Shown piece after piece: positions 1 to 7,974 of a stretch of 64,000 nucleotides of DNA (its first letter is position 1; each line of letters begins with the position of its first letter). The position numbers and the translations under genes were made by a program. This stretch comes from Streptomonospora sp. PA3 (GTDB taxonomy: Bacteria; Actinomycetota; Actinomycetes; Streptosporangiales; Streptosporangiaceae): assembly GCF_009728995.1 (NCBI RefSeq), contig NZ_VTZW01000019.1:597983-661982 (forward strand), read 5' to 3'. The notes under the pieces were generated by a model, which saw only the letters and a program-made list of their open reading frames with translations, did no database searches and was not told where the DNA came from.

Positions 1-2
1 TG

Positions 3-566
3 GGCCAGGCGGCCGACGGGCGGCAGGCCGTGGAGCTGGCGCGGCGGCTGCGCCCGGACGTTTGCCTGCTGGACATCCGCATGCCCGGGCTGGACGGGAT
101 CGAGGCGACCCGCCTGCTGACCGGGCCCGGGCCCGACCACTCGCCCGCGGTGGTGGTCATCACCACCTTCGACCTCGACGAATACGTCTACGACGCGCTG
201 CGCGCCGGTGCCCGCGGGTTCCTCCTCAAAGACGCCGGACCCGACCTGCTGTCGCAGGCGGTGCACGCGGCCGCCGCCGGGGACGCCCTCATCGCGCCGC
301 GCATCACCGCGCGGCTGCTGGAGGCCTTCGCCGACTCCGGCTCCCCGACGCGGCCCGCCGAGCCCGTGGAACCGCTGACCGAGCGGGAGGAACAGGTGCT
401 GCTCACCGTGGCGCGGGGCCGGACCAACGCCGAGATCGCCGAGGAGCTGTACATCTCGCTGAGCACGGTCAAGGCGCACATCGCCGGGCTCATGGCCAAA
501 CTCGGCGCCCGCAACCGGGTGGAGATCGCCATGTGGGCCTACGAGACCAAGCGCGTCCGGCACTGA
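3..566 (+). CDS. NarL/LuxR-family response regulator, 5'-truncated by window edge
   Basis: The frame is open from base 3 and the protein's first strand and helix lie outside the window, so no start can be named. The visible part holds most of a receiver domain: the phosphoacceptor Asp is in LLDIRMPGLDG (about bases 70-105), the conserved Thr is in ITTFD (about 160) and the conserved Lys is in LLKDAG (about 225). A LuxR-type helix-turn-helix starts at LTEREEQVLL (about base 375) and runs through ISLSTVKAHIAGLMAKLG. The family receives phosphate from a histidine kinase and binds DNA; in actinomycetes the kinase is usually encoded just upstream, which would be left of the window. The target genes cannot be told from this sequence. 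Confidence 0.93.
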   Translation, partial: GQAADGRQAVELARRLRPDVCLLDIRMPGLDGIEATRLLTGPGPDHSPAVVVITTFDLDEYVYDALRAGARGFLLKDAGPDLLSQAVHAAAAGDALIAPRITARLLEAFADSGSPTRPAEPVEPLTEREEQVLLTVARGRTNAEIAEELYISLSTVKAHIAGLMAKLGARNRVEIAMWAYETKRVRH

Positions 567-830
567 GGCGGCCTGCGGCGGGGTGCGGCGGCGCGGCGCG
601 CTCCAATCGGAGCCGGCGCCCGGCGGCGGCCCGCCCGGTGGACGCGCGGCACCGGCCGAAAGTACGAGCGCGGCCGTGTACCTGCGGCCGGCGGGATCGC
701 GCCGCCGGGCCGATGGAAACCGCGCCCGCACCGGCGATGCTCGGACCGTGAACGAGCGCGCATCCGCCTGCCGGCGACCCGCCCGGCGGCCGCGGCGCTC
801 CCCGGACGCACGCAAGAAAGGGCTGTCGCC

Positions 831-1514
831 GTGGCCTCCTCTTCCACCCGGGCGGACTGGCTCGTCCCCGCCGCACTCATCGCCCTCAGCGCCGTTCCCG
901 TCGTCGCCGGAGCCGTCCGCGTGGGCGAACTGGCCTCGGGTTCGGCGGTCACCCCGGAGAACGCGCGGTTCTTCGCCGCACCCGTGCCGGTCGTGCTCCA
1001 CATCCTGGCCGCCACCCCCTACTGCCTCCTCGGAGCGCTGCAGTTCTCCGCGGGGCTGCGCCGGCGCAGGCCGGCGTGGCACCGCCGGTCCGGGCGGGTG
1101 CTGGCGCCGCTGGGGATCGTCGCGGCGCTGACGGGCGTGTGGATGACCCTCTCCTACGACCTGCCCGACGTCGACGGAGGGCCGCTCGGTGCCCTGGGGC
1201 TCCTCCGGCTCGGTTTCGGCACGGCGATGGCCGCGTGCATCGTCCTGGGCTTCGCGGCGATCCGGCGCGGACGGGTGGCCGCCCACCGCGCCTGGATGAT
1301 GCGCGGCTACGCGATCGGCGTGGCCGCGGGGACCCAGGTGCTGACGTCGGTGCCGTGGCTGGTGGCGGTCGGGGAGATGGGCGAGACGAGCAGGGCGCTG
1401 ACCATGGGGGCCGGCTGGGTGGTCAACCTGGCGGTCGCCGAGTGGGTGATCCGCGCACGGCCGGTGCGCGCGGGCCGCGGTCCGGCCCCCGCCGTTCCGG
1501 CCGCCCGCGCCTGA
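831..1514 (+). CDS. DUF2306-family multi-pass membrane protein
   Basis: 227 residues with about six hydrophobic stretches: 10-30, 57-75, 90-110, 124-145, 158-178 and 187-203. The arrangement, the His in VLHILAATPYCLLGALQF, the WHRRSGR motif after the second segment and the AHRAWMMRGYA motif fit the DUF2306 family of integral membrane proteins. Their biochemical role is unknown; the spaced His residues have suggested metal or heme binding, which I cannot test. The start is GTG at 831, preceded by an AAGAAAGGG stretch that can serve as ribosome binding site. The preceding 264 bases contain no gene I can support. It appears to be transcribed alone. Confidence 0.8.
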   Translation: MASSSTRADWLVPAALIALSAVPVVAGAVRVGELASGSAVTPENARFFAAPVPVVLHILAATPYCLLGALQFSAGLRRRRPAWHRRSGRVLAPLGIVAALTGVWMTLSYDLPDVDGGPLGALGLLRLGFGTAMAACIVLGFAAIRRGRVAAHRAWMMRGYAIGVAAGTQVLTSVPWLVAVGEMGETSRALTMGAGWVVNLAVAEWVIRARPVRAGRGPAPAVPAARA

Positions 1515-1570
1515 GCCGGGCGCCCGTCCCGAGGGCGGGGCATCCGGTCGCCGCAGAGCGGGGCGCGGCC

Positions 1571-1596
1571 GCGCCCGTCCTCGCGGGGACGGGCGC
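1571..1596. terminator. Hairpin between DUF2306 gene and methyltransferase gene
   Basis: Ten-base arms (GCGCCCGTCC and its complement at 1587-1596) with a six-base loop, lying between two converging genes. There is no clear U-tract, as is common in high-GC actinomycetes. It is probably a bidirectional transcription end. Confidence 0.45.
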
Positions 1597-1617
1597 CTGC
1601 CGTGTGCCGGGGCGGGG

Positions 1618-2454
1618 TCAGGGCTTGACGGCGACCCCGGCGTGCTCCCAGATGGCCTTGTCGGGGATGTCGACGGGGTCGGCGCCGGGCTTGCGCCAGG
1701 TGTCGCAGTCGACCAGGCGGGCGGGCGCCGCGCCGTCCGGCGACGGCGACACCACGTCCATGCCGGCGACGGCCGCCGCGCACTCCTCGGGGTTACGCAC
1801 CCGGCCCCAGGGGGTGCCCGATTTGTGGATCCGCTCGGTGAACTCCCGGGCGCGCTCGGGGTTGTTCGAGCACAGGTGGGAGTAGACCAGCGCCGAGCCG
1901 GACGGGAAGGGCTCCAGGTAGCGCCCGACCAGGCTGAAGGGGTCCTCGTCGTCGGGGATGCAGTGCAGCAGCGACACCAGCATCAGGCACACCGGCTCAC
2001 CGGTGTCCAGCAGCCGGCGGGTCTCGGGGTCGTCCATGACGCGGTCGACGTCGCGCAGGTCGGCGGTGATCACGGTGGTGGTGTCGTTCTCGACCAGCAG
2101 GGCGCGGGCGTGGGCCAGCACCATCGGGTCGATGTCCACATAGACCACCCGGGTGTTCGGTGCCTCCCGCTGGGCGACCTGGTGGGTGTTCTCGGCGGTG
2201 GGCAGCCCCGAGCCCAGGTCGAGGAACTGCCCGATTCCCAGTTCCTGCGACGCATAAGCCACGGCGCGGGACAGGAAGGCGCGGTTCTCGTGGGCCAGGA
2301 CCGCGGTGCCGGGGTTGACGGCCTCGACGGCGGCGGCGAGCTCGCGGTCGGGCTCGAAGTTGTCCTTGCCGCCCAGCAGGGCGTCGTAGGCCCGGGCGAC
2401 GGTGGGTTTGGTCATGTCCAGATCGGCGGGCGGACGCTGGAGGGAATCGCTCAT
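1618..2454 (-). CDS. SAM-dependent methyltransferase, SAV2177 type (tandem copy 1)
   Basis: 278 residues of the actinobacterial SAV2177 methyltransferase family (PF04672). Diagnostic stretches are RAYDALLGGKDNFEPDRE near residue 20, the SAM-binding FLDLGSGLPTAENTHQVA near 80, VVYVDIDPMVLAHARALL near 105 and the late LVDCDTWRKPG. Substrates of this family are mostly unknown; some members act in secondary metabolism. The start ATG at 2454 follows a weak GAGAG. It lies 61 bases downstream of an almost identical gene on the same strand, so the two form a tandem duplication. Reading further upstream in the same frame gives a low-quality extension that overlaps the neighbour, so I chose the MSDSLQ start, which aligns with MSDALR of the paralogue. 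Confidence 0.92.
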   Translation of the reverse strand: MSDSLQRPPADLDMTKPTVARAYDALLGGKDNFEPDRELAAAVEAVNPGTAVLAHENRAFLSRAVAYASQELGIGQFLDLGSGLPTAENTHQVAQREAPNTRVVYVDIDPMVLAHARALLVENDTTTVITADLRDVDRVMDDPETRRLLDTGEPVCLMLVSLLHCIPDDEDPFSLVGRYLEPFPSGSALVYSHLCSNNPERAREFTERIHKSGTPWGRVRNPEECAAAVAGMDVVSPSPDGAAPARLVDCDTWRKPGADPVDIPDKAIWEHAGVAVKP

Positions 2455-2515
2455 CCGGTGCTCTCTTCGTGTCAGGGCGGGACGCGGCGGATGCGGACCG
2501 GGGCCGGTCCGGTGG

Positions 2516-3352
2516 TCAGGGCTTGATCGCGACCCCGGCGTGCTCCCAGATGAGCTTGTCCGGGATCTCGACGGGATCGGTGCCCGGCTTGCGCCAGGTG
2601 TCGCAGTCGACCAGGCGGGCGGGCGCCGTGCCGTCCAGCGACGGTGAGACCAGCTCCAGGTCCGCCACGGCCGCCGCGCACTCCTCGGGCGAGCGCACGC
2701 GGCCCCAGGGGGTTCCGGAGCTGAGGATCCGCTCGGTGACGGCGCGGGCGTGCTCGGCGTCGTTGGAGGTGGTGTGCGAGTAGACGAGCGCCGACCCCGA
2801 GGGGAAGGGCTCCAGGTAGCGCCCGACGAGGCCGAAGGGGTCCTCGTCATCGGGGATGCAGTGCAGCAGGGAAAGAAGCATCAGGCACACCGGCTCGCCG
2901 GTGTCCAGCAGTCGGCGGGTGCCGGGGTTGTTCATGACGCGGTCGACGTCGCGCAGGTCGGCGGTGATCACGGTGGTGGTGTCGTTCTCGACCATGAGCG
3001 CGCGGGCGTGGGCCAGCACCATCGGGTCGATGTCCACATAGACGACGCGGTTCTGCGGGGAGTTGCGCTGGGCGACCTGGTGGGTGTTCTCGGCGGTGGG
3101 CAGACCGGAACCGAGGTCGAGGAACTGGCGGATGCCGAGTTCGGTGGCGACATAGGTCACGGCGCGTGAGAGGAAGGCGCGGTTGTGCTGGGCCATCTCC
3201 GCGCTGCCGGGGTTGATCTCCTCCACCCCCGCGGCCAGCTCGCGGTCGGGCTCGAAGTTGTCCTTGCCGCCCAGCAGGGCATCGTAGGCGCGGGCGATGG
3301 TCGGCTTCGTCATGTCGAGGTCGGGCGGGGGAAACCGGAGGGCATCGCTCAT
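2516..3352 (-). CDS. SAM-dependent methyltransferase, SAV2177 type (tandem copy 2)
   Basis: 278 residues, exactly the length of the downstream copy and collinear with it along its whole length. The family motifs RAYDALLGGKDNFEPDRE, FLDLGSGLPTAENTHQVA and VVYVDIDPMVLAHARAL are shared. Differences cluster in the region from about residue 35 to 65 and in the third quarter, where this copy reads SHTTSNDAEHARAVTERILS and the other SHLCSNNPERAREFTERIHK. Start ATG at 3352. It probably leads a two-gene transcript from a promoter in 3353-3450. Product and substrate are not predictable beyond methyl transfer. Confidence 0.92.
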   Translation of the reverse strand: MSDALRFPPPDLDMTKPTIARAYDALLGGKDNFEPDRELAAGVEEINPGSAEMAQHNRAFLSRAVTYVATELGIRQFLDLGSGLPTAENTHQVAQRNSPQNRVVYVDIDPMVLAHARALMVENDTTTVITADLRDVDRVMNNPGTRRLLDTGEPVCLMLLSLLHCIPDDEDPFGLVGRYLEPFPSGSALVYSHTTSNDAEHARAVTERILSSGTPWGRVRSPEECAAAVADLELVSPSLDGTAPARLVDCDTWRKPGTDPVEIPDKLIWEHAGVAIKP

Positions 3353-3511
3353 CGTGCTTGCTTTCCTTGGTTCGGGGGGCGGACAGCGGTGGAACGTGCG
3401 GCGTGTGAGCCTTGTCTCGCCGCAACTCTACGGGGCCGCTGCGCCGCTTAGGGCGATTACGGCAACATCGGGTGCGACCGGAACGTGCCCGCTGCGTCCG
3501 GATCGGGAATC

Positions 3512-3526
3512 CGCCGCTGAGCGGCG
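3512..3526. repeat. Palindrome upstream of the Mth938-domain gene
   Basis: CGCCGCT-G-AGCGGCG: perfect seven-base arms around one base, 30 bases before the ATG at 3556. It could be an operator or a structured leader; nothing else supports a function. Confidence 0.25.
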
Positions 3527-3555
3527 ATCGCGAACTCGGAGCGAGAGGAGGCGCC

Positions 3556-3936
3556 ATGACCGACGCCGCAGGCGCGGCCTCGCCGCGGGTGCTGTCGCTG
3601 GCCTGGGGCCGCATGGAGGTCGCCGGCCTGGGGACCGCCAAGGACGTCAAGCTCTACCCCGGCGGCGGGCGCGCGTGGGACTGGAACGAGACCGGCACCC
3701 GCCACGATCCCGGAATCCTGCCCGCCGACGTGGCGGAACTGCTCGACCGCGGCGCCGCGATCGTGGTGCTGTCCACCGGCATGCACGAGCGGCTGGGCGT
3801 CGATCCGCGCACCCTGGAACTGCTGGAGGCGCGTTCGGTGCGGGTGCACACCGCGGACACCACCGAGGCGGTGCGGACCTACAACCGCCTCGCCGCCACC
3901 GAACCGGTCGGCGGCCTGTTCCACTCCACCTGCTGA
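3556..3936 (+). CDS. Mth938-like (DUF498) domain protein
   Basis: 126 residues matching the small Mth938/NDUFAF3 domain family: a beta-rich start with WGRMEV and KLYPGGGRAWDWNETGTRHDPG, then DVAELLDRGAAIVVLSTGMHERLGV, and a late TAEAVRTYNRL-type helix (here TTEAVRTYNRLA). The family is widespread, often as a single small protein of unknown function; the eukaryotic relative assists complex I assembly. Start ATG at 3556 is set by GAGAGGAG six bases upstream. It stands alone between two leftward genes. Confidence 0.85.
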   Translation: MTDAAGAASPRVLSLAWGRMEVAGLGTAKDVKLYPGGGRAWDWNETGTRHDPGILPADVAELLDRGAAIVVLSTGMHERLGVDPRTLELLEARSVRVHTADTTEAVRTYNRLAATEPVGGLFHSTC

Positions 3937-3999
3937 CGCCGGCCGACGGAAAACGGCACACGCCGGGCCACGCTTTTCCGTGCGCGGACGCGCGCCGGA

Positions 4000-5232
4000 T
4001 CACGTGCCCACGCGGGCGGCGCGCTCCAGCAGCAGGGTGCGTTCGCGGGCGTTGCCGGCCAGCGCGGCGGCGCGCTCGAACTCGGCGCGGGCCTCGTCGC
4101 GGCGGCCCAGCTCCTCCAGGAGGTCGGCGCGGACGCTGGGCAGCAGGTGGTAGCCGCGCAGGGCCGGCACGTCGGCCAGGTCATCCACGAGCTCCAGGGC
4201 CGCGGCCGGGCCGCGGGCCTTCGAGACCGCGACCGCCCGGTTCAGCGCCACCACCGGTGAGGGCAGCACCTCCAGGAGCCGGGCGTACAGCGCGGCGATC
4301 ACCGCCCAGTCGGTGTCCTCGTAGCGCACGGCCCGGGCGTGGCAGGCGGCGATCGCGGCCTGCAGGGAGTAGGGGCCCTCGCCGGCGCGGCGCAGGGACG
4401 CGAAGCCGCGCTCGATGAGCATCCGGTTCCACCGGCTGCGGTCCTGGTCGGCCAGCAGCACGGGCTCGCCGCCGGGACCGGTGCGGGCGGCGGTGCGCGA
4501 GGCCTGGAACTCCAGCAGCGCCGCCAGCCCGTGCACCTCCGGCTCCTTGGGCATCAGGCCGCCCAGCACGCGCGCCAGGCGCAGCGCGTCCTCACACAGC
4601 GCCGGGCGCACCAGGTCCTCGCCCGCGGTCGCCGAGTAGCCCTCGTTGAAGACCAGGTAGACGACCTCCAGCACCGAGGGCAGCCGGTCCGCCCGTTCGG
4701 CGCCGTAGGGGACCTCGAAGGCGACGCCGGCCTCGGCCAGGGTGCGCTTGGCGCGGACGATGCGCTGGGCGACGGTGGACTCGGCGACCAGGTAGGCGCG
4801 GGCGATCTCGCGGGTGGTCAGCCCGCCCAGCAGCCGCAGGGTCAGCGCGACCCGCGCCTCGGCCGAGAGCACCGGGTGACAGGCGGTGAAGATGAGCCGC
4901 AGCAGGTCGTCGTCGATGTCGTCGACCTCGGGCGGTTCGGGCGGCGGCCGGTCCTCCAGCTCCCTGCCGACCTCGGCGAGTTTGCGGGCGTAGGCCTCCC
5001 TGCGCCGGACGAGGTCGACGGCGCGGCGCTTGGCGACGGCCGTGAGCCAGGCGCCCGGGTTCTCCGGCACGCCTGACTCCGGCCACCGCTCCAGCGCGGC
5101 GACGAGTGCGTCCTGCGCGATCTCCTCGGCGATGCCCACGTCGCGCACGATGCGCGCGGCACCGGCGATGATCCGCGCGGACTCGATGCGGAAGACCGTC
5201 TCGACGGCTTCCGCCGTGCTCCCTGCGCTCAC
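4000..5232 (-). CDS. ECF42-type RNA polymerase sigma factor
   Basis: 410 residues. The N-terminal half holds sigma region 2 (ARIVRDVGIAEEIAQDALVAALERW, residues 25-50 in pieces; WLTAVAKRRAVDLVRRREAY) and region 4 (LGGLTTREIARAYLVAESTVAQR, around 135-158). The C-terminal half is the long helical, TPR-like extension of the ECF42 group (DUF6596-type), including VYLVFNEGYSAT and WAVIAALYARLLEVLPSPVVALNRAVA. ECF42 sigmas typically lack an anti-sigma factor and are encoded with DGPF/YCII proteins, exactly the neighbour found 41 bases upstream here. The signal is unknown. It is probably co-transcribed from the candidate promoter upstream of that neighbour, giving an autoregulatory loop. Start at 5232. 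Confidence 0.93.
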   Translation of the reverse strand: MSAGSTAEAVETVFRIESARIIAGAARIVRDVGIAEEIAQDALVAALERWPESGVPENPGAWLTAVAKRRAVDLVRRREAYARKLAEVGRELEDRPPPEPPEVDDIDDDLLRLIFTACHPVLSAEARVALTLRLLGGLTTREIARAYLVAESTVAQRIVRAKRTLAEAGVAFEVPYGAERADRLPSVLEVVYLVFNEGYSATAGEDLVRPALCEDALRLARVLGGLMPKEPEVHGLAALLEFQASRTAARTGPGGEPVLLADQDRSRWNRMLIERGFASLRRAGEGPYSLQAAIAACHARAVRYEDTDWAVIAALYARLLEVLPSPVVALNRAVAVSKARGPAAALELVDDLADVPALRGYHLLPSVRADLLEELGRRDEARAEFERAAALAGNARERTLLLERAARVGT

Positions 5233-5273
5233 CCCTACATCTCAGCAGCGGCGTGTGCGCAGGGCAAGCGCGG

Positions 5274-5627
5274 TCAGGGCTCGCTGACCTCGCGGACCTC
5301 GATCGACACCGTCCAGCTCTCCGGGTGGACCTGCAGGAACCGCTGGGCCCACTCCATCGCCTCGGCGGTGTCCTTGCACCGGGTCATCAGGAAGCCGCCC
5401 ACCACCTCCTTCGTCTCGGTGAAGGGGCCGTCGGTGTAGCTGATCCTGCCGCCGGCCCAGTGGACGCGGGCGCTCTCGGAGGTCGGCGCGAGTCCGGAGT
5501 TGTCGAGCATGACGCCCGCCTTGTCCATCTCCTCGAACAGGGCGCCCATCCGCTCCTCGAACTGGGGATAGGTCTCCTCATAGCTCCCCGACTCGTCGAT
5601 GCGGATCAGGTTCAGATAGCGCGGCAT
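5274..5627 (-). CDS. DGPF/YCII-domain protein (ECF42 partner)
   Basis: 117-residue YCII-related protein with the signature DGPFTETKEVVGGFLM near residue 65 and an N-terminal MPRYLNLIRIDESG. Related small proteins form alpha/beta ferredoxin-like dimers; the DGPF branch is the regular target and operon partner of ECF42 sigma factors. The sigma gene follows 41 bases downstream on the same strand. The biochemical role is unknown. It shares sequence with the second DGPF gene at 5819-6178, as do the two upstream regions. Confidence 0.9.
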   Translation of the reverse strand: MPRYLNLIRIDESGSYEETYPQFEERMGALFEEMDKAGVMLDNSGLAPTSESARVHWAGGRISYTDGPFTETKEVVGGFLMTRCKDTAEAMEWAQRFLQVHPESWTVSIEVREVSEP

Positions 5628-5677
5628 GGTGACTCCTTGCCTGGGTTTCGGCGGGCCTCTTCCCGCCTCTCACCCGA

Positions 5678-5707
5678 TACGTCGAACGGGGCGGGGCCGG
5701 ATCGACC
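5678..5707 (-). promoter_or_regulatory. Candidate ECF42 promoter upstream of DGPF-sigma operon
   Basis: Read on the minus strand: GGTCGATCC (5707-5699), then CGACGTA (5684-5678). The spacer from the end of GGTCGA to CGACGT is 17 bases. The second DGPF gene has the same two boxes with the same 17-base spacer. ECF42 regulons are known to use a TGTCGA-type -35 and a CGA-containing -10, so the match fits; the -35 here has GG instead of TG at the first position. Confidence 0.65.
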
Positions 5708-5818
5708 GCGGCTCGGAGATCCTTCCCCAAATCCGCGGACCGGCCGCCGCCGCTTCGTGCCGTGCGCCCGCGCTCACGCCTGCGCCCCAGCAGGGGCGCG
5801 AGCGCGGGCCCGGCCTCC

Positions 5819-6178
5819 TCACCCCTCGGCGATCTCGCGGACCTCGACGGACGCGGTCGGCTCGTACCGCCCCTGGACCTCCAGGAACCTCCGGGTCCAC
5901 TCCAGGGCTTCGGCCTTGTCCTTGGCCTGGATGATGGTGTAGCCGCCGACGACCTCCTTGCTCTCGGTGAAGGGGCCGTCGGTGTATTGGACGCCCTGCT
6001 CCGACCAGGTGGCCTTGGTGGCCTCGGCGGTCGGCGCCAGCTCGGCCATGTCCAGGACCACCCCGGCCCGGGTGATCTCCTCGTACAGCTCCCCCATGCG
6101 CTGCTGCAGCTCGGGGCTCGGCGCCTCGGTGGGGCGGTTCTGCTCGTCGTGGTAGCTGATCGACAGAAAACGCGGCAT
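5819..6178 (-). CDS. Second DGPF/YCII-domain protein
   Basis: 119 residues, MPRFLSISYHDEQNRP start, core DGPFTESKEVVGGYTII. Same family as the protein at 5274-5627 and alignable over its length. The start ATG at 6178 matches the MPRY start of the paralogue; the open frame continues upstream but through the promoter-like region, so I did not extend. It is separated from the sigma/DGPF operon by 190 bases and carries its own candidate sigma promoter, so it is likely a separate transcript of the same regulon. Confidence 0.9.
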   Translation of the reverse strand: MPRFLSISYHDEQNRPTEAPSPELQQRMGELYEEITRAGVVLDMAELAPTAEATKATWSEQGVQYTDGPFTESKEVVGGYTIIQAKDKAEALEWTRRFLEVQGRYEPTASVEVREIAEG

Positions 6179-6229
6179 GGCGGTGACTCCTCCACCGTCG
6201 AAGGCGGGCCGTTCCCGCCTCTCACCCGG

Positions 6230-6259
6230 TACGTCGAACGAGGACCGAGGGGATCGACA
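6230..6259 (-). promoter_or_regulatory. Candidate ECF42 promoter upstream of second DGPF gene
   Basis: On the minus strand TGTCGATCC (6259-6251) and CGACGTA (6236-6230) with a 17-base spacer. The -35 is a perfect TGTCGA. About 25 bases of flanking sequence downstream of the -10 (GGGTGAGAGGCGGGAA) are nearly identical to the other DGPF leader, which suggests either recent duplication or a conserved leader. Confidence 0.7.
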
Positions 6260-6403
6260 CGGGGGCGGAGGTTTTTTCGCGCAGCCGTCGATACAAGCGC
6301 CCGACCGCGGCCTACGTCTGATCCGAATCCGTGCAACACGCACCAGCGGCCCGAGCAAGGGCGGGGCGGCGTGCAGGGCCGACCGCACCCGCGGTGGCCG
6401 GGG

Positions 6404-7207
6404 TCAGGGTTTGCGGGCTACGCCGCAGTACTGGTCGGCGTCGCGGGTGGTGCCGAGGTCGGTCTCGTCGGGGCGCCAGCGTGTCGCCGAGACCACTCCC
6501 GGTTCGAGCGGCTCCAGGCCGGTGAAGAAGCCCGCGATCTCCTCGGGGGTGCGCAGGTGGTAGGGCAGGGCTGCCGTGGCGTTCCAGCGCTCGGCGGCCT
6601 CGATCATTCCCGGGCTGGTGCTGGTGCCGTCGCACAGGGCCAGGAAGCTTCCGGAGGGCAGGGCCTGCATGTAGCGCGCCACCAGCGCGTGCGCCTCGGC
6701 GGTGTCGGGGAGGTGGCCCATGGTGCCCAGCACGGTCAGGGCGATCGGCCGGGAGAAGTCGAGCAGCTCGCCCGCGCGGCGCAGGACGGTGCCGGCATCG
6801 CGCAGGTCGGCGTCGATGTAGTCGGTGGCGCCCTCGGGCGTACCCGTCAGCAGGGCGCGAGCGTGGGCGAGGACCAGCGGGTCGTTGTCGACGTAGACGA
6901 TGCGCGACTCGGGCGCCGCGGCCTGGGCGACCTCGTGGGTGTTGCCGTGCGTGGGCAGACCGGTGCCGATGTCGAGGAACTGCCGGATGCCCTCCTCGTG
7001 CGCGAGGTGGGTGACGGCGCGGACCAGGAAGGCGCGATCGGCGCGGGCGGCCTCGACGATCTCCGGATAGGCCGCGAACACGTAGTCGCCGACCTCGCGG
7101 TCGGCGGCGTAGTTGTCCTTGCCGCCCAGCCAGTAGTTCCACACGCGGGCGGAATGGGCGACGCTGGTGTCGATGCCCGCGGGAGCCGGGCCGGACCCGG
7201 TGTCCAT
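6404..7207 (-). CDS. SAM-dependent methyltransferase, SAV2177 type (diverged third copy)
   Basis: 267 residues of the same family as the tandem pair at 1618-3352 but clearly diverged. It keeps ARVWNYWLGGKDNYAADRE near residue 20, FLDIGTGLPTHGNTHEVAQ near 80 and IVYVDNDPLVLAHARALL near 105. The C-terminal part differs (RWRPDETDLG, DQYCGVARKP). Start ATG at 7207; an inspection of the upstream 130 bases shows no nearby partner on the same strand. Function is methyl transfer to an unknown substrate. Confidence 0.9.
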   Translation of the reverse strand: MDTGSGPAPAGIDTSVAHSARVWNYWLGGKDNYAADREVGDYVFAAYPEIVEAARADRAFLVRAVTHLAHEEGIRQFLDIGTGLPTHGNTHEVAQAAAPESRIVYVDNDPLVLAHARALLTGTPEGATDYIDADLRDAGTVLRRAGELLDFSRPIALTVLGTMGHLPDTAEAHALVARYMQALPSGSFLALCDGTSTSPGMIEAAERWNATAALPYHLRTPEEIAGFFTGLEPLEPGVVSATRWRPDETDLGTTRDADQYCGVARKP

Positions 7208-7337
7208 GGCGTCCTCCTGGTGCTCCTGGGTCCGCCCCGAGTCGGCGGACGGTCCGCAGTCTGGTGCAGGCCCCGACGCGGCGCAACTCCCGCGGCGGCG
7301 GGCTTTTCCGCCGCCCGAGCGGGGGTTGCGGGCGCGT

Positions 7338-7847
7338 TCAGGCGCGCGGCCATTGGGTCCAGGTGGCCAGGACCGGGCCGATGCTCTCCTCTTCGAAGTC
7401 CAGGTGCTCCAGCAGGTGGTCCGACAGGGCTGTCAGCGCCTCGGACAGGCGGGTGCGCGCGGCCGTGTCGGCGCCGGCGTCGAGTGCCTGCGCTGCGGCC
7501 TCCACCTCGTCCAGCACGGCGGCGACGGTGCGGTGGTCGGCCTCCAGCCGGTCGACGGCTTCGCCCAGGTGCGGGGCCGCGCGGCGGACGGCGGGCAGCA
7601 GCATCGCGTCCTCGATGCCGTGGTGGGCGTGGACCACCCGGCAGTACCGCAGGCAGGTGACCTTGAGCTGGAACAGCGGCCCGCGGTTGGCCAGCCGATC
7701 CAGTTCCGCGCGGATCGCGTGGGCGGGCGCGCCGGCGAGCGCCGCCTCGGCGAGCTCGCGGCAGGTGCGCAGGTCCCGGCGGAGCATGCCGTGGACGAGG
7801 CGGAGTTCGTCGAAGAGGTTCTGGGGTGCGGTGGGAGTCTGGGTCAT
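7338..7847 (-). CDS. Hemerythrin-like domain protein
   Basis: 169 residues, all-helical, with the spaced ligands of a hemerythrin-like di-iron fold: LVHGMLRRDL near residue 18, VVHAHHGIEDAMLLP near 72 (HxxxE), LEADHRTVAAVLDEVE near 100 and HLLEHLDFEEESIGP near 145. Such proteins bind O2, NO or act in redox or iron handling. The start is the MTQTPTAPQ ATG at 7847; upstream codons in frame run into the divergent promoter. It is divergent from an HxlR regulator, which is its likely controller. Confidence 0.85.
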   Translation of the reverse strand: MTQTPTAPQNLFDELRLVHGMLRRDLRTCRELAEAALAGAPAHAIRAELDRLANRGPLFQLKVTCLRYCRVVHAHHGIEDAMLLPAVRRAAPHLGEAVDRLEADHRTVAAVLDEVEAAAQALDAGADTAARTRLSEALTALSDHLLEHLDFEEESIGPVLATWTQWPRA

Positions 7848-7957
7848 CGCGGACGTGGGTCCTTTCGCGGCGGAATCGCCCCGCGGGGCCGGGGCGCTGC
7901 GGCCCCGCACCGGCAAGTCTGCGGAATCCCCACCACCCTTGCCAAATCTGATGTTAG

Positions 7958-7974
7958 CTACTTATTTTAAGTAG
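7958..7974. promoter_or_regulatory. Palindromic operator abutting the HxlR start codon
   Basis: CTACTTA-TTT-TAAGTAG: perfect seven-base arms and a three-base centre, ending one base before the GTG at 7975. The AT-rich palindrome stands out strongly in this GC-rich DNA. HxlR-family regulators bind such short palindromes near their own promoter, so it is a good candidate for autoregulation and control of the divergent hemerythrin gene. Confidence 0.6.

Noticed and set aside
1618-2850. A 410-residue version of the first methyltransferase
   Set aside because: The extra N-terminus overlaps the second methyltransferase gene and is Ser/Arg/Pro-rich; the paralogue's start aligns with the internal ATG at 2454.
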